Shown here: piece after piece, positions 36,473 through 49,296 of the stretch
Layout of the letters: every line of letters starts with the position of its first letter
Position numbering within the stretch: the first letter of the stretch is position 1
Assembly: GCA_020744425.1 (NCBI GenBank)
Contig: JAGMUV010000002.1
Location: 5,606,996-5,670,995, forward strand
DNA from: Dactylonectria macrodidyma
Taxonomy: Eukaryota > Ascomycota > Sordariomycetes > Hypocreales > Nectriaceae
DNA length: 64,000 bases
Direction of reading: 5' to 3'
The notes under the pieces: generated by a model
Seen by the model: the letters and a program-made list of their open reading frames with translations, nothing else
Databases searched by the model: none
What the model was told of the DNA's origin: nothing
Position numbers and translations under genes: made by a program

Positions 36473-36873
36473 TGTGTTAGGCAAGGGGACAAGAGGGACA
36501 CCACTACCTGAAGTGACGGATGCAGTAGGGTAGGCAGGATGTGTAATAAAGCGAGAGTGGATAAGACTTATAAAATAAAATAGATAAAAAGAAGGCTAGA
36601 GCTATAATTAAGCAACTAGCTAAGAAATGAATCAGATATTCTAATTAATTAAATAAATCTTATTATAATAATATTAAAAATAATTTAATAACTTAAAAAT
36701 AAAAGTAAGTAAGAATATTATTAATTACTATCTATATTTAAATTATCTTTACTTTTTATCTTAGACTAATTCCTATTATCTTTATTAATAGCTTTATTAA
36801 GACTAGTATTTAAATTAGTTAGCTAATTAAAATCCTAGGTTATTCTAGCTAGTAAGCCCTTAGCCTTAATACA
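36473..36873 (-). repeat. Element C left (3') LTR (401 bp)
   Basis: The outer (left) 60 bp look nearly unmutated (GGGACAAGAGGGACACC-type sequence); the inner end has changed C to T and G to A relative to the right copy. Confidence 0.9.
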
Positions 36874-39800
36874 TTCTTCTTTATGCAGTCAGCGCTTTGT
36901 TCTTATAAGCCTAGAGACTGTAAATAGTAAAGAAAAGTAAAGCCTTAGTAAATAAAAGAAATAATAAGAAAAGAAAGAGAATATATATAAGCCTAATATC
37001 TAAGTATAGTTAATTAATTAGAATCTAGTTTATATTTATTTTTCTAAGATTATAGTAATTATAAGAAAGGGTCTGAAGGGAACTTAAGTACTAAGGTTAT
37101 ATTAAGGATAATAAGTAAAGTCATAAAGGTAGTTATAATAAGAACTCTTTAGTAAAATTAACTATAGAATATATAAAGAAATTAAGAAGTATTTAATTAA
37201 ATAGTATCCCTTAGTAAATTAGATAATTGAAATATATTAGTAAGTTTAGTAAGTATAGAGGTAGATAGTAGTAATGATCCTTAGGCAGATCTTAGAGGCA
37301 AAGTGTGAGTTAATTTACATGCAGTAATGCGATTAGCCTAAGAGGGCCTAGTAAGAGGAGGAGGAGCTAATCTTGACCTTAAGGTATTTATAATAGCGTC
37401 TTATTAAGATAAGGAAATCAGACTATTTAAGATAAAAGTAGTAAAGCTTCTTATTCAATTAATTACATATATCTATTAGTAAGGGGCTAAGAGTAAATAA
37501 AGAGACTTAGTAATATATATAGTTATAATATAGGCAAGAGTATTAATATTATTTATTTTTATAGCTTCTATAGCTTCTTTAGCTATTAGTTTAATAATAT
37601 AGACTCCTTTAATTCTATCTATAAGTACTTAGTTAAGAATAGCCTTAATACGATTATTAATATGAATAATTTAACTATTAGCCTTCTTCTTTAATAAAGC
37701 CTATTTTATAATAATATCCTTATTAGTCTTCTTTTACTTCTTATTAATAGCCCCTTTATTTAAGTTATTAGAGTTACTATAGTTATCCTTAGTTACTAGA
37801 GCAGAGGTTATATAAGGCAGAACTATTCGATTAAATGAATCTATAATACTTAAGCTAGGTTTAGAAGTAAATAGTAGAATTAAAAGAGTTTTAGAGTATT
37901 AGGATTTTAAAGTTACTATTAGTTTTAAGTCTTATATTAATTAGTTAATAAGTTCTTAGTTAGTATTAAAAGTATATAAAATAATTATATAGGATTTAAG
38001 TAAGTTAAGAATCTTAATAATTTAGCTTAGTTTAAGAAAGGTAATAGACTCTTTAAATATTATAGTATTAGTAAGTATAATTATTAATTAAGAGTCCTTA
38101 GTCTAGTTCTTAGTAATAAGAAAGTCAGTCTATTTAATTAATTAGTAGTTACTTAGTTTAATAAGGATAATAATAAGTCCTTTAAGTAATAAACTATAAA
38201 TAGAGTAATAAGAAAAGGGTATAGAAGATATTACTTTATTATACTTATATTTAATAATAGTAACTTTTTTAAACTTAAGTTTATTATAAATAGCTATTAA
38301 GAACTAAGTCTTAATCTGCTCTTAGTTAATAAAGAAAATAACTTTAAACAGCTTAAGCAATTAATTAAATAGATTAATAAGCTAATCTCTTTATAAGAGA
38401 GTATATTCTCTTTCTATTAGTCGCTTCTTAGTACTTAAAGTTACTAAAGATAGATTTATATATAGATAGACCCTAAGTCTTATAGCTTTAGTTATACTTT
38501 ATAAGTTTAAGAATATAAAGTAAATAGCTAAGTATTTATATTTAAAACCACTTAGTTAATTAGCTATAGAAGTATAGAAGATATTAAAGTTATAAGAATA
38601 ACTCATTTTAATTAAGATAAAGTACTAAGTATAAGTAAATACTTTCTAGTAATTAAGTAAGGTATAGCTTCTAAGAGTATTATAATAAAAGACTTAGCTA
38701 AAGCATTAGTTAAAGATATATAATACTTAGTAAAAGTCCTTATAATTAATTAAGCTAATTATAAAATGCTAATTAAAAATATCTTACTTAATAGTATAAT
38801 AACTAGAGTTATAATAAGAGTTTAGTATATATTTAGTAATAAAGTCTTTAAAGAGTAAGTACTTATATATTTAATTAACTAGATCTATTATCTTTTTAAA
38901 TAGATTTATTATAATTATAAGAATACTATTTAAAAATAAGGTTAGAAATACTATAATAATATCCTTTAGTCTATATATAATTATAATTAGGAAGTCCTTA
39001 AGTCTTTCCTTATTAGCCTAAGTATTATTCTATAGCTTTTTATAAAAGTCCTAGAAGTAAAGAGTATATTCCTTTTAAAATACTCTAAAGAGTATAATAT
39101 TATCCTTATATAAAGGTCATATTAGCATAGCCTTTATAAGCTTAAAGTCTTTATAATTACTATATATATTAATTATCCTTTTCTTATTAGACTTAGGCTA
39201 TTCTATATAAGAGTATAATAAGACTAGTTAATTAACTATAATATCCTTTAGTTACTTAGCTAAGGATGCTTTTAAAGCATAGTAAAATAATCCCTTTCTA
39301 TAGTTAATAATAGTAATTTCCTTACTTTAAGTAGAATAAGCCTTTAGTAAGAAGTAGGTTTATTTATTATTAATAGAGCTACTTATAATAAAAGCACTTA
39401 GTAGGAGGAAGAGTGAAGGATTCATTTAGAGGAAGGCTAGGTCAAAAGGAGGTCATTTAGTAGTAAATTATTTAATTAAATGAATTATAAAGTTATTTAG
39501 TAATTTAATATTATAATAATAATAAGATAAAGGAAATAGAGGATTATAGTTAAAAAGGGGAAAGGATTTACTATAGTTAGTAATAAGGTTTTAGAAATAG
39601 GTTTTTTAAGACTAAGTAATACAAGCTTATAAGCATTAATAAGGTAAGTAGAAATAAAGGTAAGTAACTGGCTTAAAGAAGTAAAGGGATTAGAGAGCAG
39701 AAGGTTATAATAATAAGGTTCTTATAGTAAGTAATAGAAAGAGATTAAAAATAAAAGCTTAGCTAAGAAGAAAGGGGTTTTTTAAAAGTATTATTTAGGC

Positions 39801-40080
39801 TAATTTAAAAGTAGTATTTAATTAAGTGAATATACTAAATAGTTATAGTTAAAGAGTAATGAGTTTTATAAATAGTAGCTATTATAAAAAGAGAGGTTAA
39901 GTTATATAAAAAAGAAAGAGAAAAAAGAGAAATAGCTTTTAAAGTCTTAAATAATAAGAAGTTATTTATTTTCCTTACTAACTATAATTTACTTAATATA
40001 TATTAATCTTAGTATATATATTTCCTTTACTTTAAAATACTTCTTTTTCTCCTTTTCCTTTCCTTCCTTTTTTCTTCTTC
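36874..40080. other. Element C 3' extension, unassigned part
   Basis: 3.2 kb between the 3' LTR and the plus-strand trace below. The plus strand is purine-rich in places (36,930-37,330; 39,390-39,960). Minus-strand frames around 38.0-38.9 kb read partly protein-like. No motif, LTR pair or TSD was found, so I cannot say whether this is accessory coding sequence or one more nested insertion. Confidence 0.4.
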
Positions 40081-40084
40081 TTTA

Positions 40085-41665
40085 TACTTTATTAATATTA
40101 TTTAATTAATTTATTAGTAATAGCTTCTTCTAACTTCTACCTTTCTAATATTACTAAAGTCTATTAAAGAGCCCTTCTTAATATATGCATTTATATAACT
40201 AATTAGTTAGAAAGTAATGAATTCTCTTTTTATATTAATTTAACTTAGAATAGCTATTATAAGACTTTATTAATTAAAAAAGAGTGAAAGGAGGCTTGCT
40301 TTATATTAATAAGTATTCTCCTTTACTTAAGACTATTTAATTTAATAGTTCTATAGTTTAAGAAGTACTTTACTATCTAGATTTATTTATATATAGCCTT
40401 TAATTATAATAGTCTCCCTCTTTTTATTAAGTTCGCCTTTAAAAGAGAATTATCTAATATTAACTCTACTAAGAAGTATATTTAAGTCTAGATTTATAAA
40501 GATAAGATAGTTAATATAGTCTTAAAATACTTAATAAAATATATCTCTAATTAATCCCTTTAATTAGTATATATTCTTATTAACTTAGACTACTTTTATA
40601 AGTATTTTATTAAAAAACTACTCTACTAACTTAAGTATAAAAAGGCTTTAATTATTACTTTCTTTAAATACTAAAATCTATTACTTTATAAGTATTATAT
40701 TTAATTAAGTACTTTAAATTATTCTATAATTAAAGAATATTATATATAGTTATTTTATACTTATTAATCTATTCTAAGGTTTATAAATAGGAAATATATA
40801 AATTATATTTAAAATACTAATTCTTAATATAAATAGTCTTTTCTTAGTAAGTATTTAGCTTTTAAACCTAGTTTTAGTACCTTTTTTAACCTTCTATTTA
40901 ATATAAAGTATTCTATTAATCCTAATGATTAAGTAATAAGTATTCTTAATTATATAAGCTGCTTTTATATTTTTAATAAATTCCCCTTAGTTTAAGAAGA
41001 TAAGTCCTTTTATAATAAAGCTATTTAGAATACTAAAAAGCATACTACTTAAGATAAGTCTATAAGCTTTTTTAAGGCTTAAGTCTTTAGTTTTAGTCTA
41101 TTAGTAGTAATTTAGGGTTAGATTAGTTAATTAACTTAATTCGACTTATTTCTTATATATTAAACTCTTTTATTTAATAGTTTTAATACTTAACTTAATT
41201 ACTATAGTATAGAATAAATAGGATCCTATTAGTTAGCTCTTTTATAATTACTTTTTCTCTTATATAAAGTATACTTATCTATTTATAGTATTATATCTAA
41301 CTTACTATTCTAAATAAGTATAGCTTTTATAGCTTTTCTTTTATCTTATAGCTCTAAAGTCATTTAATTAATTAGTTTATATACTTTATATATTAATTCT
41401 AATGCTTATTTAGTACTAAGTCTAATTTTTTAAGCTATAAATTTATATAGCCTTTAATTAGCTAGAATATTAATAAGTAGTAATTATTTATCTTTTCTTA
41501 CTTCTTATACTATACTCCTTCTTAAAATAATAATAAGTATAAACTTTAGACTTATTATTATTTTCTACTCCTTTATCTTACCTAAAGAGATTTAAACTAG
41601 TCTTTCTAGGCTTAGTCTTTATATAGAAGTTAGATTTTCAGTCTTCTTTCCTCTTTAGTACTAAT
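40085..41665 (+). pseudogene. Possible antisense gene of element C, RIP-decayed
   Basis: A plus-strand frame of about 520 codons, opposite to C's pol and ending close to pol's end, follows a dense pyrimidine tract (about 40,025-40,085) like a fungal core promoter. Readable pieces include NSLPLFIKFAFKREL and FLSKYLAFKPSFSTFF. Its stops are TAA, TAG or TGA where Gln, Arg or Trp would fit, at a density only modestly below chance for such AT-rich DNA. No homology to the D/A antisense protein is visible and no family is recognised. Confidence 0.33.
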
Positions 41666-41699
41666 ATTAGTTAGTTAAGAGAGAACCTTAGGGCTTGTT

Positions 41700-44600
41700 T
41701 TTAATCCATCCTTCTCTCCTAGGCTCATTTCCTTATTCTAATTCATTTAATTAACTAATCTAGCTTAAGGATTACTATAGAAAAGGCGTTCTTAATAAGA
41801 AGGAGCTAAAGAATCATTATCTAGGTTCTACTAACTATCTTTATCTTATTAAAATACTTTAAAGTATTCCCTATAGTAAGTAATACTAAGTAATAGCCTA
41901 TTTAAGGTTTTTAAGTAGTACTAGCCTTTATCTAAAGCTATTTTAATTCTATATAGCCCCTACTATCTAGGCTTGAACTTAGCTGCTATAAAAAGGTCTG
42001 TTTTTCTAGGGTTATTATATTATAATACTAAGTTACTAACCTTTAGTAGGGCTTTTTTTAGAATATAAAGAAATCCTTAATCTTTCCTTACTACTTTCCT
42101 CTTTTTAAACTTAATAACCCTTCGCTTTATAATCTTTATATCCTTATCTAAGAAAGAAAGGGCGTGGATTCTAATTATAAATATTTAATTAGATATTTTT
42201 ATATTATCTTAAGGGATTATCTTTTATATAAGCATATCCTCTTCTAATAAAAGACCTAGTTTATACTTATATAGTAAGTATATAAGAATATAACTATAGG
42301 ATGCTCTTAATAATACTCTATTTATAAATAGAATAGCTAGAAGGTTAACTAACTAATTCTTAGTCTTTAGAATATCTATCTTTTTAATATAAAATATAAT
42401 ATTACTATAATCTGATTTAATTAATCTGTTTGCTTTAGTATTATATATAGAAATATATATAGTTTATATACTTAAGTCTTTTAGGATATTTATAAAGCCT
42501 TATTAATATTCTAACCTATTATTAATAATTACTATAATAAGTATCCTATAGTAAGAAAAGATCTTTCTTAAGAATGAGTATATATAAAAGGCTCTAAGTG
42601 ACTTTAGAGCTTTAGTTTTAATCTATTTAATAAGGTTATATCTAGCTTTTAGTAAGTACTTCTTATTTTAAGATTCCTTAAGATATTAAGTATTTATATA
42701 AATCTTTATTATAGGATAGCTAGGTCTAGTAAGTATTATAAGTTCTTTAGCTTATTATATATTATAGATTTAGTAAGTCTTATAGGCTAGGATGGCTATA
42801 TTTATATCCTTATAGAGGTTTAGCTAGTAGTATCTCTCTTTTAGGAGTCTTATAGTTTTCTCTTAGCCTTAATGCTTATAGTCTTTATAATATAATTTAA
42901 TTAAATACTTTTATATATCTTTATCCTTAATAACTAGCTTAGGGTCATAGTTTAAATAAGTTACTTATAATTATAAGGTTCTTTTATAAAAGAAGAACCT
43001 TTTTACTTTAAAGTAAAGATATATATATACTTTATCTAATATATCCTTAAGGCATTACTAAGTCTATAAGAACCTCCTTAAGACCTTTAATTTATTAATA
43101 TATTTATCTTTTAATAATTTTAATAATAATTAAGCTTCTTACTAGGTTTTTACTAAGTTAATTATAATAGCATTTAATTATTAGTTAATAAAGGCCTTAA
43201 TATCCCCTTTAGCTTCTTAATCTAGTTAATTAAATAGGCTTAGTGGTTTTCTAAATAGCCTATTAGCTATTATATTCTTAATTCTAAGTATATATTAGAC
43301 TATAAAGTTAAAGAGTAATAAGTAACTGATCTATCTATTAACTAGCGCTCTTAAGATATCTATCCCTTTTCTATTAAGCTAATAGACTAATACTTAAGCA
43401 TCTATTTCTAATATAAAGTAAATTCTATATAAATATATATATAACTATTTAATTAAAAGTAGAATGCTTTAGTATTCTTTTTTTATAATATTATAGTTAT
43501 ATTTACTCTAAGTCTATATACTAGATTTAAATCTTATTAAATAGCATTTACTATCTACTACTTATATAAGAATATAACCCTAACCTAATAAGCTAATATT
43601 AGCTATAAGAATAACCTCTTTATAACTAGAAGATAGGTTTAAAGTAATTAAGATAGGTATTAATAATAATTTATCCTTTAGTATTTATATAGCTTTAGTT
43701 TATAAATTACTTTAAATAAATTTAGTATCTTTCTTTAGTAAACTTATTAATAGCTTTATAATAATTATATATCTAATAACCTATATCCTATAGTAGTCAG
43801 TAATTTCTAAAAATACTTTAACTTCTATATTAGAATTATAGTAAGTCTACTTAGTGATTTTAATAACTTTAGCCTCTTTTAGCAATCTCCTATAAGTATT
43901 ATAAAGATATCTAACTATTAGAGCAGTTTATCTATAAAACTGTGATTTTAGTATAGAAATAGTATATTTAGTTAGTTTAATATTTAATAGGGTCTGATCT
44001 AGGTTAATTAAATACTCTTTAATATATTATCTGACTCTTAAGCTAGCTTCTTTATTATTATAAGTTATAATAAGTCCTTTTATTATTATATTATTAAGGA
44101 AAGTTATATAAATATCTAATATTAAGTTAAATAAGATATAAGTAATGATTTTTATAAATTAGGCTATTAAGTTAGTTATTTCTTATAGTAATATATATAT
44201 CTTTAGTAAGCCTAATAGTATTATAAAAGTAGTTAAATCCCTGCTTTCTTTAGCTAGACTGACTTAGTTATATCCTAAGAAGAAGTCTAAGAGTAATAAT
44301 ATTTAATACATTACTATATTTACTAAGAACTCCTTAGTATTAAAAGGGCTTAAGCTATTATAAATAGTAATACAGTTTATCCTAATAGCTAAATTAATTA
44401 ATTAGATTCTACTATCCTTTTTTATTATAAATATAAAGGGGTTTTTATAAAAGCTATAGCTTTCTTTTAGAATGCCTTTTTTAAATTATTAATAAAGTAA
44501 GTTAATAACCTTTTAGTATAGCCCTAAAGGAATAAGAATACTGCCTACTTACTAAGCCTTATAAAGAATAACCTTAATAACTTATAAAAGAATAACTATT

Positions 44601-47600
44601 AAGTTAACTCTTTTATAGTCTTTAAAGTCCTAAGCTAGTACAGTCTCCTTATTATATAAGATAGTAATAAATATATCTTATTTTTCCTTAAATAAGGTTT
44701 TATTTATTTAATTAACCATTTTTACTAGCCTCTCTTTTATTAACTGACTCCTTTTCTTTAAAGTAGAGAATTTAAGTATAAAGAAGTTAGAATACTTACC
44801 TTCTTTTTCTATTTAGAAAGCAATCTTTACTATCTTCTTTAATTTCTAATAAAGGTTACTTTCTAATACTAAACTATTAAATAGTAGGTTATTAATTAAG
44901 TAGATCTTAATGCCTTTTTATTTATAGAGAGTATTTACTTTAATATATTAAGTATCTTTATTAAAAGGCTAACTTTTCTTTAATCTCTTTTTTTTAATAA
45001 AGTATCTTAAGCATTCTAATTCTTTTTATATATTAATAATAGTATTAGTATATTAAGTAGCTATACTAATAGTAAGGATTTAAATAACTTTAGTAAAGTC
45101 TTTTTAAAAAAGCATTTAGCTCTTTTTAAGGATATTATTATCCTCTAATAAGAAGTTATCTAGTTTATAAACTATTAAAGAATTAATTATAAATAGTATT
45201 AATACTCTACACTTTACTTCTCTAAGTATAATGCATTATATTTAATTACTCTTATAATAAGAATAATTAAGTAAATATTACTTAGATTAAAACGGATTAT
45301 AAATCACTCTTAATTAATTAAATAATTAAATATAAGTCTACTAGCTTTAATAAATAGTATCCTTAGAATAAATAGAACTATAACTATTAAAAAGAGTACT
45401 ATATATAGCTAGATAAGCATATATATATTTCTAAAGTATAGAGTTATAGCCGCTTTTCTTACTATTAAGATCTTCCCTTTAGAATAAGAAGTTATAAAAG
45501 CACTAACTAGCTTAATATTAAGGCTATAGTATTAAGCCTATTTATAAGAAATAAGATTCTTTTCTAAGCCTAAATCTACTAATACTTCTATTATAATGCC
45601 TTTAGGAACTTCTAACTAAATAATTAATTATAGAGTGTCTTATAAATATAATATCTTAAGTAAGTTAGATATACTTATAGAGTTAATTATTAAACTTAGA
45701 ATTAATTAATTAATTAAACTCTTCTTTAGTTTTATATAATCTTAAGAGTTATTAATAAAATGGATATTTCTTTTATTATCTTCTTTTAAATAATATTTTA
45801 AATAAAAGTACTTAAAAGCAGGGTTATCTAAATTAAAAGAATGATTTTTATTAAATAACTTAATTATAGTAATAATAAATTTAATATAATCCTTAAATAG
45901 GTTCTTATTATTCTTATATAATAATACTAAGGCTACTTAATAATAAGTATAGTTATCTATTTAATTAATTAGTTTAGATATTATTATAACTATAAGTACT
46001 TTTCTCTTAAGTATAAATAGCTTAATTAGCTATTTAAGGTTAATAAACTCTATTCTATTAACTTATTTTATTACTATAATATAATTATCTAAATAAGCTT
46101 AGCCTAATCTTATATTAATAAGCTTAAGAATAGTATTATAAAGTAAGAAGATCTTAACCCTTCTAACTATATTAAGTAAGGTAGTAGCAGCCTTATAGCA
46201 TTAATCCTAAGTAAAGTATAAGTTATTTATTCTAAATTATTCCCTAAATTTCATTTAATTAGCCAGTTTCTAATAACTAAGGATTATTTTAAAAGTTATA
46301 TCCTCTTCTTTTATAAAGACTATAGAGATTAATAATAGCTTTACTTACTCTATCTTACTTCTTTACTTCTTATTATTATAAGTATTAACTAATACTTCTT
46401 ATTTATTATTATATTCTTCTATTATCTTATAACTACCTTCTTTAGAACTAAAGTAAACCTTTCTAAATATAAGAGCGATTTAGACTTAATAAATAGAAAG
46501 GTACTCTTCTAATTACTTACTCTCCTCTTCTAAATAGTTTAAAATAAAGATTAGATTAGTCCTTATAGTAAGTTCTATTAAAATAATAGAAAAAGTAATT
46601 ATTATATTCATTTAATTAACTAATCTAATAATATATAAGTATAACTTATTAAATATTTCTTACTTATATTTTAAAAGAGTCTAATTATATATAGACTTAA
46701 TTAAGCTCTTAATATTTATTACTTAGGTTATATAAAGGGGATTATTAGTATAAGTTAAAGTAATAATTACTAATTATTAAATATAAGATTCTTTTTAAAA
46801 GGCTATTACTAAGTATAATAGTAAATACTACTTATTGCTTACTCTTAATTAGTAAAAGCCTGCTTTAGAATTATATTCTATATACTTTCTCTTAAAGTTA
46901 TATATTAAGTATTTATATTAGTTAAAGTAATAGCCTAAGACTTAATAATACTAATATCTTTTTATTCTATTAAATAATAAAGTAATATTTACTATAAGTA
47001 AGGACTTATTATCTAATTAATTAAATAGATCTACTAAGACTTAGCTAGCTATAATATTCCTTATAGCTTTATTATATCTTTTATAACTCTCTTACTAATA
47101 CTAGAAGGTTATAACTAAGTCTTAGTTAGTCTTCTCTATTAAAGCTAAACGAACTTATAATAATTTAAAGCTATATACTAAATTATTAATAGGGTTATTA
47201 AGACTAGTTACTAGCAGTAGCTAAATAGTCAGGCTAGTGGGTATTTATATACTATAAGGAGGGACATAAGCTAGTAGTAATGAGTATTAGAAGGTTACTA
47301 GCTTAAAAGGGGTTATTATAGACTATAGTTTTATTTAATTAAATAGATAGCTAGGACTAGATCATTCTCTAATAGCTATATCTATATCTAAATAAAAAAT
47401 AATATACTAGTATAAAGTCTTATACTCTAGCTAACTTAACTCAGTTAGACTCTTATTACTCCTTATATAGACTGACTATATAAGTTTTATAAGTAGGATA
47501 TAATAAAGAGCTTATAACTAATAAGAAGTCTTTAAGTCTATTAGATTAACTATTACTATAAAAAAAGAGTAATAGTATATTAACTATTAAATAGAACTTA

Positions 47601-48850
47601 GATTAGCAGCTTCTAAGATCTAAGTAGTATTTATCTAGCTAAGCATTATTTCTAGGGTTTCTTTAGAGTTAAGATCCTAGCCTTTAAATATATTTATTAA
47701 GTTCGTCTTAACTATAGCCTATTCGAATTATTAAATAGCTAATTAAACTATAGTTTTTACTTTATTATCTATATAGAAATAAACGAAGTATAAAGGCTAT
47801 TACTCTTTAAGCACTCTATCGTTTTTAGTAATAATTTTAAAGGCTTTTATATAAGCTATAATATTTAATCTATTAAACTTATATCTTAGTCCCTATACTA
47901 AGGAATGAGTTTAGGCTAGAATACTTAAAATAATATAATTAAGTTCTACTTTTAAAATATTTATTATAAGCATTATTATCGCAGGCCTGTTAGTTAATAA
48001 TATTAATATTAAGAGGAATGCTATCTCTATAGAGTATGACTAAGGATGAGTTTAATATTACTCTTTTCATCCCCTTTTAAACTGAGTTCTATAACTTAGT
48101 AAAGGGTATTATTATAAAAGTAATTAATTAAGTAAATAAGAAAGTTAGGAAGTGAAAGTATACCCTAAGAATTAGATATCTTCTAAATTACTTATTTTTA
48201 TCCTTAGCTATAGTCTTAAGGATTAAAAGAGTCTTATATAAATCTATTTAAAGGAAATAACTATAATAATTAATAGGTCCCTTATAGCTAGCTATATAAT
48301 TAATAAGATTACTAATAATATTAGGATTTTAAATAATAAAAATAATATAAATAGTCTAGATCTTTAATCCTTAATGCTTTTTAAGTAAATAATTATAAAA
48401 GGATTAATAGTAATTATTTAATTAATTGCTTATAAGGGCTTAGACTTTACTTAAGTCTTAACCTCTTATCTTATAATAGCTTTTCACTTTACTTTTATAT
48501 TAGCTTTAACTATAAATAGTATAATTAGTATATTATTAATACTAAGTAAAATGCTTTATAGTATTAATAGTAAATCTATTATAAATTAATATAATAAATA
48601 AGAGTAAAAAGCAATTTTAGTTCTATCTTTAGTAAAATTAATTAATTAGCTAAAGATATTATATGCTTCTAGGTTAGAAGCATTAAATAAGGTTATTTTT
48701 AAGATTAATTAAATATCCTATATCCTCCTAATCCTATGCTCTTACTTACTTATACTACCTCCCTTTCTATACTTAGCTTAGGTCTTTATAATAGCTTAGA
48801 AGTATTACTACTTACTTAATTAATCTATTAATTAATAGGATTAATTAATT
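41700..48850 (-). pseudogene. Element C gag-pol, RIP-destroyed
   Basis: Read leftward: gag should occupy about 48.8-46.5 kb, RT about 44.7-43.8 kb, RNase H and integrase below that, and the integrase C-terminal block near 42.0 kb. Only the RT active-site region and the integrase tail are recognisable. No open frame of useful length survives. Confidence 0.6.
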
Positions 48851-48891
48851 AATTAAACTAATAGCTTATTACCTTATTATAACTTTTAAAA

Positions 48892-49292
48892 TATATTAAG
48901 TAGGAGGATAAAAGGGATACTATTACCTAAAGTAATAGATATAATAAGGTAAGCAGGATATATAATAGAGTAAGGGTAGATAAGACTTATAAAATAAAAT
49001 AGATAAAAAGAAGGCTAGAGCTATAATTAAGTAGCTAGCTAAGAAATAAATTAGATATTCTAATTAATTAAATAAATCTTATTATAATAATATTAAAAAT
49101 AATTTAATAACTTAAAAATAAAAGTAAGTAAGAATATTATTAATTACTATCTATGTCTAAGTTATCTCTGCCTTTTATTTTAGACTAACTCCTATTATCC
49201 TTATTAATAGCTTTATTAAGACTAGTACTTAAATTAGTTAGCCAATTAAAATCCCGGGTCATTCTAGCTAGTGAGCCCTCAGCCTTAACACA
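48892..49292 (-). repeat. Element C right (5') LTR (401 bp)
   Basis: Mirror of the left copy: its outer (right) end is well preserved (CCCGGGTCATTC, CTCAGCCTTAACACA) and its inner (left) end is heavily mutated. Confidence 0.9.
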
Positions 49293-49296
49293 TTAC

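Larger units (their letters stand above)
36473..49292 (-). mobile_element. Element C: Ty3/Gypsy-type LTR retrotransposon, minus strand, 12.8 kb, RIP-destroyed
   Basis: Two 401-bp LTRs (36,473-36,873 and 48,892-49,292) with inverted ends TGTGTTA...TAACACA and a short TSD TTAC (36,469-36,472; 49,293-49,296), inserted in B's pol. Minus orientation follows from the purine tract next to the left LTR (plus 36,874-36,882, TTCTTCTTT), an RT-like block T-F-L-N-N-I-I-I-K-G at 44,080-44,108 (Asp to Asn), and an integrase C-terminal trace (NNPRKTDL, AAKFKPR) near 41,900-42,060. The DD-I-x-x-KGP context is, from memory, typical of one fungal Gypsy group. Pol ends near 41.7 kb, leaving an unusually long 4.8-kb stretch before the 3' LTR. 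Confidence 0.82.

Noticed and set aside
36473..41700. Starship-type tyrosine recombinase or other giant mobile element cargo
   Set aside because: No DUF3435-like motif and no cargo genes; the region is bounded by C's LTRs and TSD.
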